Source: Oscillospiraceae bacterium (GTDB lineage Bacteria > Bacillota > Clostridia > Oscillospirales > Ruminococcaceae). Taken from it: 64,000 nt of DNA. The notes under the pieces are model-generated. The model had not been told where the DNA came from and made no database searches. It saw only the letters and a list, made by a program, of their open reading frames with translations. The stretch is taken from positions 1-64,000 of the forward strand of contig JAJQBX010000018.1 of assembly GCA_021203065.1 (NCBI GenBank), in the 5' to 3' direction. The position numbers and the translations under genes are program-made. The stretch's first letter is position 1, and each line of letters begins with the position of its first letter. This document shows positions 24,630 to 34,169 of the stretch, in pieces.

Positions 24630-25795
24630 CAGTCCATCTTCTTATCTACGTTGATGACAAAGTAGTACTTGGTGGGGGCATGTTCCTCAAGATACTTCTC
24701 TGTCAAAAGGGTTTCGATGCGGGTAAGGTCATAGTGTTCACCGAACGGCTCTACAATGTCAAATAAAATGTTGGTATGGGTAGGACCTGCAACGATGCGG
24801 AAATCGTGGATTCCAAGGTCGCTTCCGAATTCAGCTTTCAGAGCTTCTATTGTGATGTCATGAAGCTTGGCTCTCAGCGGGTCTTTCATGTCGACGGGGT
24901 CCATGTGGACGGTAAGAAGTATCCTGAGCTTTTCTCTTGCTTCACGCTCGATGGTGTCGATCATGTCGTGAAGAAGAAAGATGTCCTTTGAGGCGTCGAC
25001 CTCGATGTGAAGCGAAGCATAGCACTTCCCTGCCCCGTAGCTGTGGATGATGAGGTCGTGATAGCCGACAACATTTTCCCTGCCTCTGACAAGCGAGTAG
25101 ATGGATTCGACAAGCTTTTCATCAGGGTGCTCGCCTAGCATCGGGCTGATGACCTCCGAAAGGGTTCTCACAGCGGAAACTATCACGAAAACCGAGATTA
25201 TCAGTCCGAACCAGCCGTCAAGGTTGACCTTGAAAATCTGCATTACCGCCATGCTGAGAATGATGGAAGAGGTCGTTATGATGTCGTTACGGGAATCGAC
25301 TGCGTCGGCTTTGAGTGCATCGGAGTCTATGGCTTTCGAGAAGTCAAGGTAGGTGAAATACTGCCAGAGCTTCACTGCGACTGCGGCGATGAGGATGACA
25401 TAGGTCACGACGCTTATTTCAAGATCCGTAGGTGTGATTATCTTGTCAATTGAGCTTTTTGCAAAGAGAACTCCGACGCAGAGGACTAAAAGTGCGACAA
25501 TAAGCGCAGTTATCTCTTCGTATCTTGCGTGACCATAGGGATGGTCTTTGTCAGCAGGGCGGCTTGAAAGCCTGAAGCCTATCATCGTGAGGACTGACGA
25601 ACATGCATCGGACAGGTTGTTTACAGCATCGGCGATGACGGTGATACTGTGTGACATCAGCCCTACTAAAAGCTTGAACAGGAACAGAACTACATTTGTA
25701 AGCACACCGAAGATTCCTGCAACAATGCCGTATCTGATTCTGACTGCCGGATCACTGGTATTCTGGTAGTCCCTGATAAAAAGCTTTTCAAGCAA
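24629..25795 (-). CDS. Cation diffusion facilitator transporter
   Basis: A 388-residue CDF-family protein: six membrane helices in the first 210 residues with the metal-site pattern DAVNNLSDACSS in helix 2 and a matching D-A-V-D-S-R-N-D in helix 5, then a cytoplasmic C-terminal domain of about 170 residues with HxxIHSYGAGK. CDF proteins export Zn, Mn or Fe in exchange for protons. The start is taken as TTG at 25795, eight bases after AAAGGG; the GTG at 25804 directly abuts the ribosome site and is unlikely. Metal specificity cannot be told. Confidence 0.9.
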   Translation of the reverse strand: MLEKLFIRDYQNTSDPAVRIRYGIVAGIFGVLTNVVLFLFKLLVGLMSHSITVIADAVNNLSDACSSVLTMIGFRLSSRPADKDHPYGHARYEEITALIVALLVLCVGVLFAKSSIDKIITPTDLEISVVTYVILIAAVAVKLWQYFTYLDFSKAIDSDALKADAVDSRNDIITTSSIILSMAVMQIFKVNLDGWFGLIISVFVIVSAVRTLSEVISPMLGEHPDEKLVESIYSLVRGRENVVGYHDLIIHSYGAGKCYASLHIEVDASKDIFLLHDMIDTIEREAREKLRILLTVHMDPVDMKDPLRAKLHDITIEALKAEFGSDLGIHDFRIVAGPTHTNILFDIVEPFGEHYDLTRIETLLTEKYLEEHAPTKYYFVINVDKKMD

Positions 25796-25816
25796 TATGA
25801 TCACCCTTTGTGATGG

Positions 25817-26398
25817 TTAAGCCTGCTCGTCAAGAGTAAGCTCGTATGCGGGCAGGAATTCGTCAAGGAACATGTCAGCCTCGGGAATTCCCATCGCCCT
25901 GATTGATTCGATTGTCTGCTTTTCCGCTTCCTCGAAGTCACGGTTGCCGGATTTGCGTTCCTCGATGCACTTTATCAGTGCGGAAATCTTGTCGGCGGCT
26001 TTCACGAGACTATGGAGTTCCTTGTCCTCAGATTTGAATATTCCGTCATACTCTTCTCTTATATCCTCAGGAATACAGCCAAGGAGCTTTTCGACTGCGG
26101 CGGCTTCGACGTCTTTATAGGCGGTCCTTATCTCGGGATTGAGGTATTTTACGGGTGTCGGCAGGTCGCCGGTTATAATTTCGGTTGTATCGTGGAAGAT
26201 GGCGAGAACCGCTGCACGGTCGGGGTCAACGTTTCCGCCGAAGCGATCGTTTCGCAGGACACAGAGGAGGTGCGCCAATATTGCAGTGTCAAGCGAGTGC
26301 TCGGCGATATTCTCGTTTCGGGTATTGCGCATCAGTCCCCAACGGTTTATGTACTTCATTCGGGATGTGAGTGCGAAAAAGCTGTTATTTTCACTCAA
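25817..26398 (-). CDS. YfbR-like 5'-deoxynucleotidase (HD domain)
   Basis: A 193-residue HD-domain protein with RWGLMRNTRNENIAEHS (substrate and metal ligands near 19-35), FHDTTEI (about 68-74) and a C-terminal Asp in VKAADK. These are the YfbR family features; YfbR removes phosphate from deoxynucleoside 5'-monophosphates. It starts at a TTG whose first bases overlap the TGA of the upstream gene, with GGAGG nine bases before it. Confidence 0.9.
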   Translation of the reverse strand: MSENNSFFALTSRMKYINRWGLMRNTRNENIAEHSLDTAILAHLLCVLRNDRFGGNVDPDRAAVLAIFHDTTEIITGDLPTPVKYLNPEIRTAYKDVEAAAVEKLLGCIPEDIREEYDGIFKSEDKELHSLVKAADKISALIKCIEERKSGNRDFEEAEKQTIESIRAMGIPEADMFLDEFLPAYELTLDEQA

Positions 26399-26991
26399 AG
26401 ATCGTCGACCTCCTTTACCTCCGGCTGATACTCTTCATTTTCGGTGGCGATGTCTATCACTTTGGCATAGAAATCGGTCGGGTTCAGCCTGATTTTTTCA
26501 GCAAGAAGCTTTGCCTGCTCCTCATCGGGAGCATAGATTTTCAGATCCATCAGGGTTAAGCCGCTATCCTGACAGGTGATGCCAACAAGATAGCCTTTCT
26601 CCTGCTCTGAGACGGCTACTTTCACGTCGTTTTCGTTCTTGAGACGGGCGAAGAACTTGAGCCCTGCTGAAAGGATTTTGTTGCGGAATCTCTTTGGAAC
26701 CTGCTGCTTGAAGCTGTCTGCACCGGCTCTTGCTGCCTCTGAAAGGACATAGTATTCCTCATCGCCATTTTTCTCAAGCGAGAGCATACCGCTTTCAAGC
26801 ATGCTTTCGACTACTGAGGAGTAGACAAAGTAGTTGACTGTGCCATCGGTTGTGGCTATCTCAGCGAGCTGGGTCGGGGTTATCGGGCGGTTTATCTGCC
26901 TTAAAAAGTAGCAGATGAGGATTTTTACGGACATCTCGTCGTGGAGACTCAGCATATCCTCTGTAAGGTAATCATCGTATGTATATGCCAT
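26395..26991 (-). CDS. DUF4364 family protein
   Basis: A 198-residue cytoplasmic protein, by pattern of the clostridial family DUF4364: a helical N-terminus that looks like a winged helix (KILICYFLRQINRPITPTQL and a following recognition-type helix), then a mixed alpha/beta C-terminal domain. A regulatory role is likely by fold but the target is unknown. Between pcrA (12 bp) and the YfbR gene (4-base overlap). Confidence 0.8.
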   Translation of the reverse strand: MAYTYDDYLTEDMLSLHDEMSVKILICYFLRQINRPITPTQLAEIATTDGTVNYFVYSSVVESMLESGMLSLEKNGDEEYYVLSEAARAGADSFKQQVPKRFRNKILSAGLKFFARLKNENDVKVAVSEQEKGYLVGITCQDSGLTLMDLKIYAPDEEQAKLLAEKIRLNPTDFYAKVIDIATENEEYQPEVKEVDDL

Positions 26992-27003
26992 TGGTATCCT
27001 TCT

Positions 27004-29343
27004 TTATATCTTCGTTATTCTGGCGAATGTCGCCATTATCTTTTTCGTGCCTACCGTGTCGAATGCGACCTCAAGAAGGCTGTCGTTTGACATCTTTGTG
27101 ACCTTTAAGACTGTACCGTCGCCGAAAACGTTGTGGTGAACCCTGTCGCCGGCGGAGAAGTCGATGTTTACGGGCTTACTCGTCTGCGGCTTTCTTGCGT
27201 TCTGGAGATACGTTGAGGTCTGTGGCTTGGAAGAGGGTCTTCTCTCATATTCGTCGGAGGTTCTTTCGGTGCGCTTTTCTATTGCGCTGTCGGGAAGCTC
27301 ATTTATGAACCTTGATGGGCGATTGAAGTTGGTCGAACCGAACAGGAGGCGTTGGCGGGCATAGCTGAGGCTCAGGTGCTTACGGGCTCTGGTTATCGCC
27401 ACATAGGCAAGCCTGCGCTCCTCTTCGACGTCTTCCTCTGAATCAAGACTGCGGGAGCTCGGGAAGATGTTTTCTTCAAGCCCGACCACAAAAACGTTAT
27501 TGAATTCGAGACCCTTTGCGGAGTGAACGGTCATAAGGGTGACGCTGTCGGAGGAGTCCATTGAATCTATGTCTGAGATGAGAGCGACATCCTCCAAAAA
27601 TCCGGAAAGGGACGGCTCTTCGGCTTCGTCGATATAAGTGACCATCGAGGATTTGAGTTCGTTGATGTTCTCAAGGCGGGTTATGCCCTCGTCGCCTTGG
27701 GTTTCAAGAAATGCCCGATAACCGGATTTGTTCATCAGTTCATCCAAGAGTTCAGGAAGAGGGATCAGCTCTGAGTGGTCTCTCAGTTCATCAAACATGT
27801 CGGCAAGTGTCATAAGCTTCGGTGCGGAGCGTGAGAGAATCGGATAGTCCTTAGCCGTGCGCATGACCTGCAGTGGCGATTCACCAAGGTCCCTTGAGAT
27901 GCTCTCGAGGGCGTCGACGGTAGCGTTTCCTATTCCCCTCTTTGGCTCGTTGATGATTCGCTTGAGCCTGAGGAGGTCGTTTTCGTTATTGATAACAGAA
28001 AAATATGCTAAAATGTCCTTGACTTCTTTTCGATCGAAGAACTTCAAGCCTCCGATGACTTTGTAAGGGATTCCGCTTCGCATGAAAGTGTTTTCAATCG
28101 AATTTGACTGGGCGTTCATGCGGTATAAAACTGCGTTGTCGGAATATTTGCCGCCGTCCTTGATATAGCCCAAGACCGTTTCGGCGACATATTTCGACTC
28201 GGAAGATTCATTTGATGCTCCGTAGACGGTAACCTTTTCGCCGTCGCCTGCTGATGTCCAGAGCTTTTTGCCTTTGCGGCTACGGTTGTTTCTGATGACT
28301 TCGTTTGCGCAGGTGAGGATATTCTGGGTTGAGCGGTAGTTCTGCTCGAGGCGGATGACCTTGGCGTTCTCATACTGATGCTCAAAAGAGAGGATATTCT
28401 CGATTGTTGCGCCACGGAACTTATAGATGCTTTGGTCGTCGTCACCTACCACGCAGAGATTCTTCCTTTTTGCGCTGAGCATCGAGATGAGGCGATACTG
28501 CACCATGTTGGTGTCCTGATACTCGTCGACAAGTATGTATTTATACAGGTTCTGATAGTGCTCAAGAACGTCCGGGAACTGCTCGAAAAGTCTGACGGTC
28601 AGTAAAATTATGTCGTCAAAGTCGAGGGCGTTGGCGTTTTTGAGCCTTTGCTGATATTCGGAGTATATCTTTGCGATGGTCTGCTTGCGGTAGTCGCCCA
28701 TTGAGAGCTTTGCGTATTCATTTTCGTCCACCTGAGACTCCTTTGCGGAGGAAATCTCACGCATAATCTCCTTTGGCGGGAAACGTTTATCTGAAATATT
28801 ATAGTCCTGCAAGCAGGCTTTTATCACTCTCTGGGTGTCGTCGGTGTCATAAATTGTGAAGCTTGAGGAATAGCCAAGCTTGTCAATCTCTCTCCGAAGA
28901 ATTCTGACGCACGCCGAATGGAAGGTTGCGGCTGTTATGCCGTCGGCGGTCGAGCCAAGCATCTGATGAAGCCGTTCCTTAAGCTCCCCTGCCGCTTTGT
29001 TTGTGAATGTTATGGCAAGGATATTCCAAGGGTTTACGCAGTTTACGGCGGTTATTCTTCTCAGGCGTTCTGAGTCGTCGGTCACGCCGGCGGCGTAGTC
29101 CGAAAGAAACTTCTCGTCATCGGGGGTGACTCCCGAATACTTAAAGGTGTCCTGATAGGCGTTGCCGAAATAAATCATGTTGGCAACCCGGTTTACAAGC
29201 ACTGTCGTTTTGCCGCTTCCGGCTCCTGCCAGAATCAGAACCGGTCCGTCAACAGTGAAAACAGCTTCACGCTGCATGTCATTGAGGTGCGAAAAATATT
29301 TTGTAAGAGCCTTTCTTTTCAGCTCAGTAAAATTGTCTGCCAC
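27004..29343 (-). CDS. pcrA: ATP-dependent DNA helicase PcrA/UvrD
   Basis: A 779-residue SF1 helicase. Q-motif LNDMQREAV, Walker A AGAGSGKTT (about 38-46), motif II VDEYQD (about 270), motif III VGDDDQSIYKFRGA, motif V TVHSAKGLEF and motif VI VAITRARKHL. A linker leads to a C-terminal Tudor-like domain (GDRVHHNVFGDGTVL), which in PcrA contacts RNA polymerase. Acts in repair and conflict resolution. GTG start after GGAGG. First gene of a five- or six-gene minus-strand run. Confidence 0.95.
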   Translation of the reverse strand: MADNFTELKRKALTKYFSHLNDMQREAVFTVDGPVLILAGAGSGKTTVLVNRVANMIYFGNAYQDTFKYSGVTPDDEKFLSDYAAGVTDDSERLRRITAVNCVNPWNILAITFTNKAAGELKERLHQMLGSTADGITAATFHSACVRILRREIDKLGYSSSFTIYDTDDTQRVIKACLQDYNISDKRFPPKEIMREISSAKESQVDENEYAKLSMGDYRKQTIAKIYSEYQQRLKNANALDFDDIILLTVRLFEQFPDVLEHYQNLYKYILVDEYQDTNMVQYRLISMLSAKRKNLCVVGDDDQSIYKFRGATIENILSFEHQYENAKVIRLEQNYRSTQNILTCANEVIRNNRSRKGKKLWTSAGDGEKVTVYGASNESSESKYVAETVLGYIKDGGKYSDNAVLYRMNAQSNSIENTFMRSGIPYKVIGGLKFFDRKEVKDILAYFSVINNENDLLRLKRIINEPKRGIGNATVDALESISRDLGESPLQVMRTAKDYPILSRSAPKLMTLADMFDELRDHSELIPLPELLDELMNKSGYRAFLETQGDEGITRLENINELKSSMVTYIDEAEEPSLSGFLEDVALISDIDSMDSSDSVTLMTVHSAKGLEFNNVFVVGLEENIFPSSRSLDSEEDVEEERRLAYVAITRARKHLSLSYARQRLLFGSTNFNRPSRFINELPDSAIEKRTERTSDEYERRPSSKPQTSTYLQNARKPQTSKPVNIDFSAGDRVHHNVFGDGTVLKVTKMSNDSLLEVAFDTVGTKKIMATFARITKI

Positions 29344-29458
29344 TTTCTTTCCTCCGTGTTCAAAATCTATACACGAGACAAGTATACCACAAACCGACGA
29401 AAAAGAAAATACCGGGGAGACGATTTTTATCTTTTTCTAAAAATTTCACTTTTGGGTA

Positions 29459-29488
29459 TGGACATTTAACACCGGTATGGTTTATACT
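29459..29488 (+). promoter_or_regulatory. Promoter of the AI-2E-type transporter
   Basis: TGGACA (29459-29464), 18-bp spacer and TATACT (29483-29488). The leader that follows contains the 24-bp tandem repeats listed separately. Confidence 0.55.
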
Positions 29489-29493
29489 ATAAG

Positions 29494-29562
29494 CAAATGC
29501 TCCGCATTGGCTTAAATCAAATGCTTCGCATTGGCTTAGGTTAAAGCTGTCGCTTTAGCCGA
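29494..29562 (+). repeat. Tandem mini-hairpins in the AI-2E-type gene leader
   Basis: Two 24-bp units (29494-29517 and 29518-29541); their first 21 bases differ at one position. Each contains AATGC-TCC/TTC-GCATT, a 5-bp stem with a 3-base loop. A third stem, AAAGC-TGTC-GCTTT, follows at about 29543-29556. They lie between the -10 box and the ribosome site. Confidence 0.65.
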
Positions 29563-29587
29563 CAGGCAATAACTTGGAGGGATAGAA

Positions 29588-30880
29588 TTGAGATTCTTTG
29601 ACAACAAACGATACAACAAAATTTTCGGCTACTGCTTTGCTTTTATCACTGTGGTGCTGCTGGTGGTGCTGTTCCTGTTCCAGTGGGACACCGTAAGCTC
29701 TTTCTTTAAGAATATCCTTAATGTTCTGGAGCCAGTGCTCTGGGGGCTGGTCATCGCATTCATCATGAATTCGATGGTCAAAAGAACCGAGATTATTCTC
29801 AGCAAAACCGTCTTCAGGAAAAAGGCTCATCCAAAGATTTCAAGAGCTATAGGAATTGCAGTTGCATCTGTAATCATAATCGCCGTTATCACACTTGTCA
29901 TCATGGCAGTTATACCGCAGATTATTTCGAGCATTCCGGGCATCTATGATGGGCTTATCAATGAGGTTTACCCTGCTGTCGAGACATGGCTCACCAAGCT
30001 TTTGGATGACTACCCGAGCATTGCATCGGTTGTCAGTAGTGAGCTCGACAACATCACATCGTACCTGAGTAGCTTTGTTTCTAACCTCGCTTCACAGCTG
30101 TCGACGCTTCTTACAAGTTTACTCAGCTTTGCAAATTCGGTCAAGAACTTTATCTTAGGATTCTTCGTTGCAATATACTTCTTGGCGAGCAAGGAAGTCC
30201 TGCAGATGCAGGCTAAGAAGCTTATTGTAGCTCTCTTCCCGGAAAGGATTTATCATCCGATATTTACATTCACTTCAAGTACTAATCACGCACTCCTTGG
30301 ATTCATCTATGGCAAGATTCTTGACTCAATTATTATAGGATGCCTCTGCGCTGTGGGAATGCTGATTCTTCAGATGCCCTATGGAATGATTATCTCCATC
30401 ATAATCGGAATTACAAATATCATACCGATATTCGGTCCGTTTATCGGAGCGATTCCCTCGGCGATACTCGTTCTCATTGCAGAGCCGAATAAGGTCATCT
30501 GGTTCGTGATATTCATTCTGGTTCTGCAGCAGATTGACGGAAACATCATCGGTCCGAAGATTCTTGGAAACAGCATCGGCATATCGTCGTTCTGGGTTCT
30601 TATCTCTATCATCGTATGCGGAAATCTCTTCGGAATTGTCGGAATGATTATCGGCGTTCCGCTCTTTGCGGTTATATTCGATCTGCTGTCGGCGATTGTC
30701 AGAAGAAACCTGACAAGAAAGAATATGCCTACCGAAACATCATATTACTCGATGGCGGGAGTGAATATTGGCTCGGAGGGCACTATCATCCCTGCTGTTG
30801 AAGTGACTGAGAGCACACAAGATGTTGCCATAGCGGATGGAACAGAAGGTAACTCAACTGAGGCTTCGGGTGAGGACTAA
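29588..30880 (+). CDS. AI-2E family transporter (PerM/YdiK-like)
   Basis: A 430-residue membrane protein with about eight helices. The family pattern is clear in the second half: KILDSIIIGCLCAVGM, the proline/glycine-rich ITNIIPIFGPFIGAIPS and QQIDGNIIGPKILGNSIG. Members export autoinducer-2 or ions (some are Na+/H+ antiporters); which applies here is unknown. The N-terminal 120 residues and the acidic C-terminal tail are less conserved. TTG start six bases after GGAGGG. Confidence 0.9.
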   Translation: MRFFDNKRYNKIFGYCFAFITVVLLVVLFLFQWDTVSSFFKNILNVLEPVLWGLVIAFIMNSMVKRTEIILSKTVFRKKAHPKISRAIGIAVASVIIIAVITLVIMAVIPQIISSIPGIYDGLINEVYPAVETWLTKLLDDYPSIASVVSSELDNITSYLSSFVSNLASQLSTLLTSLLSFANSVKNFILGFFVAIYFLASKEVLQMQAKKLIVALFPERIYHPIFTFTSSTNHALLGFIYGKILDSIIIGCLCAVGMLILQMPYGMIISIIIGITNIIPIFGPFIGAIPSAILVLIAEPNKVIWFVIFILVLQQIDGNIIGPKILGNSIGISSFWVLISIIVCGNLFGIVGMIIGVPLFAVIFDLLSAIVRRNLTRKNMPTETSYYSMAGVNIGSEGTIIPAVEVTESTQDVAIADGTEGNSTEASGED

Positions 30881-30921
30881 AATTTAATATCGGGATTCTC
30901 AAAAAAATTTCAAAAAAGGTC

Positions 30922-30950
30922 TTGACAAATCGGTCCGAATGGTCTATAAT
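30922..30950 (+). promoter_or_regulatory. tRNA-Thr promoter
   Basis: Perfect consensus on the plus strand: TTGACA (30922-30927), 17 bp, TATAAT (30945-30950), 36 bp before the tRNA. Confidence 0.9.
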
Positions 30951-30986
30951 ATCAAATCGTGACACGGACAAATCGTGTCGGATGGT

Positions 30987-31062
<76 letters not shown>

Positions 31063-31094
31063 CTTTTTTATCTTGAAGAGTCTCCTAAGCATGC

Positions 31095-31130
31095 AAAATC
31101 GCCCTTTCGTTACCTGAAAGAGCGATTTTT
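31095..31130. terminator. Terminator between tRNA-Thr and comEA
   Basis: AAATCGC...GCGATTT stem with an inner CTTTC/GAAAG pair and TTTTTG on plus; on minus the arm starts nine bases after the comEA stop and AAAATCGC is followed by TTTTGC. Works for both convergent transcripts. Confidence 0.8.
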
Positions 31131-31522
31131 GTTATGCTTTTATTCTTCACTTTCCGTTTCGTCACTATAGAAGTACTCAATTATACTCTCTAAAATCGAA
31201 TCGGAAATGCCGTCGATATATGTAATCTGATTTATGTCGGTGAAGCCGCCTATCGATTCCCGGAAGTTTACGATTGCGGTTGCCCTCACCTCGCCTATTC
31301 CGTCAATCTCCATGAAATCCTCGACTGTTGCGGAATTTATGACGCTGAGGTCATATTGCTCCGTCTCATCCGCCACAAGCAGGCTGAACGAGTCTGACTT
31401 ATGGTTTTTCACTGCGAATATCCCGACTATCGAGAAGAGCAGAAGCAGGATGACCGCCGCAAGAAATATCTTCTCACGGGGCTTGAGGGTTCTGTCCTCG
31501 TCAGGCGAATTTACACTCAGGT

Positions 31523-32695
<1,173 letters not shown>

Positions 32696-32720
32696 GTGTA
32701 TTGTCCTTTCATAGAATTAT

Positions 32721-32749
32721 AAAAACCGCGCTCGGATAGCCGAACGCGG
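32721..32749 (-). terminator. Riboswitch-controlled terminator of metK
   Basis: CCGCG-TTCGG-CTAT-CCGAG-CGCGG stem followed by TTTTTAT on the minus strand, directly after the S-box aptamer and before metK. Confidence 0.9.
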
Positions 32750-32765
32750 ATAAACTACTAAGTCT

Positions 32766-32858
32766 ACCTCATCTTTCGGTTAAACCGCTGGATTTGGCAC
32801 CTTGAAAACAGGTTGCCGGGCTTCACAGGACCAGATTCCTCCGCCGCTCTTGATAAGG
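32766..32858 (-). promoter_or_regulatory. SAM-I (S-box) riboswitch aptamer
   Basis: The conserved S-box series is readable in order: CTTATCAAGAG at the 5' end, GGAGGAATCTGG, TGAAGCCCGGCAACC, AAGGTGCCAAATCC and CCGAAAGATGAG. With high SAM the downstream terminator forms and metK is switched off. Confidence 0.95.
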
Positions 32859-32874
32859 GTTTTATTATGTTTTG

Positions 32875-32903
32875 ATTATAACAGGATGACTACAGCTTGT
32901 CAA
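32875..32903 (-). promoter_or_regulatory. metK promoter
   Basis: TTGACA (32898-32903), 17 bp, TATAAT (32875-32880), just upstream of the aptamer. Confidence 0.88.
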
Positions 32904-32941
32904 GACTTAAAGCATGGACAAACTCAGCCTTATGTCGAAAT

Positions 32942-34153
32942 TTAAAGATTTGGAGTTATAACTTTCGGGTTGAAGCCGCCGTCTTCGAGAGCTTTTACAA
33001 TTCTCTGCTTGTGGTCAGTCCCGAATGCTTCCATCGTGATCTTCAGCTCAACTGCCGCATTACGGTTGGTGCTGACAAACTGGTTGTGGTCGAGCTTGAT
33101 GACGTTGCCCTGCTCGTTTGCAATGACCGTAGCCACCCGAACGAGCTCGCCTGCTCTGTCGGGGAGAAGTACGGAAACGGTGAAGATTCGATCCCGCTGG
33201 ATAAGCCCATGCTGGACGACTGAGGACATTGTGATGACGTCCATATTGCCGCCGCTCAGGACAGAAACGACCTTCTTGCCCTTGAAATCAAGGTGATTAA
33301 GTGCCGCCACAGACAGAAGTCCCGAATTCTCGACTATCATCTTGTGGTTTTCGACCATGTCGAGGAACGCTACTATCAGCTCGTCGTCTTCGACGGCGAT
33401 GATGTCGTCGAGGTTCTTCTGCAGGTATGGGAATATCTTCTTTCCGGGGGTCTTGACCGCTGTGCCGTCGGCAATGGTGCTGACGGTCGGGAGGGTTACA
33501 ACCTCTCCTGCTTTGAATGAAGCTGTCAGGCATGCCGCTCCTGCCGGCTCTACGCCGATTACATGGATATTCGGATTGAGAAGCTTTGCAAGGGTTGAAA
33601 CACCGGTGGCAAGTCCGCCGCCGCCGATCGGGACTAAAATGCAGTCTACCAACGGAAGCTCTTTCACTATCTCCATGGCGATTGTGCCTTGACCTGTTGC
33701 TACTGTCAGGTCATCGAACGGGTGGATGAACGTATAGCCCTCTTTTTCAGCCAATTCAAGCGCATAGTCGCAGGCTTCGTCATAGACGTTGCCATAGAGG
33801 ACTACCTCTGCGCCATAGCTCTTGGTGCGGTTTACCTTGATAAGCGGGGTAGTCGTCGGCATGACGATAACAGCTTTACAGCCATAGGCTTTTGCGGCAT
33901 AGGCTACGCCTTGGGCATGGTTGCCGGCGGAGGCGGTTATCAGACCTTTGGCTCTCTCCTCCTGCGTCAGCGTGCTTATCTTGTAGTAAGCTCCTCTGAC
34001 CTTGTATGCGCCTGTTACCTGCATATTCTCGGGCTTCAGGTAGACTTTATTGCCGGTTCTCTCGCTGAAGTAGGGGCTGTAGACCAGTTTTGTCTCTTGG
34101 GTCGCCTGCTTTACTACTTCGGAGGCTTCTTCAAACTTATCAAGGGTTAACAT
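32942..34153 (-). CDS. ilvA: Threonine ammonia-lyase (threonine dehydratase)
   Basis: A 403-residue PLP enzyme that turns threonine into 2-oxobutyrate. The PLP lysine is in TGAYKVRGA (Lys51), the phosphate loop is GGGGLATG (about 180-187), and a single C-terminal ACT-like domain (about 325-403) is present. With one ACT domain and 403 residues it resembles the TdcB/IlvA short type common in Clostridia. The start at 34153 follows AAGGAAAG; the ATG 24 codons upstream overlaps the glucosidase gene. Symbol is tentative between ilvA and tdcB. Confidence 0.92.
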   Translation of the reverse strand: MLTLDKFEEASEVVKQATQETKLVYSPYFSERTGNKVYLKPENMQVTGAYKVRGAYYKISTLTQEERAKGLITASAGNHAQGVAYAAKAYGCKAVIVMPTTTPLIKVNRTKSYGAEVVLYGNVYDEACDYALELAEKEGYTFIHPFDDLTVATGQGTIAMEIVKELPLVDCILVPIGGGGLATGVSTLAKLLNPNIHVIGVEPAGAACLTASFKAGEVVTLPTVSTIADGTAVKTPGKKIFPYLQKNLDDIIAVEDDELIVAFLDMVENHKMIVENSGLLSVAALNHLDFKGKKVVSVLSGGNMDVITMSSVVQHGLIQRDRIFTVSVLLPDRAGELVRVATVIANEQGNVIKLDHNQFVSTNRNAAVELKITMEAFGTDHKQRIVKALEDGGFNPKVITPNL

Positions 34154-34169
34154 GTTTCTTTCCTTCTTT

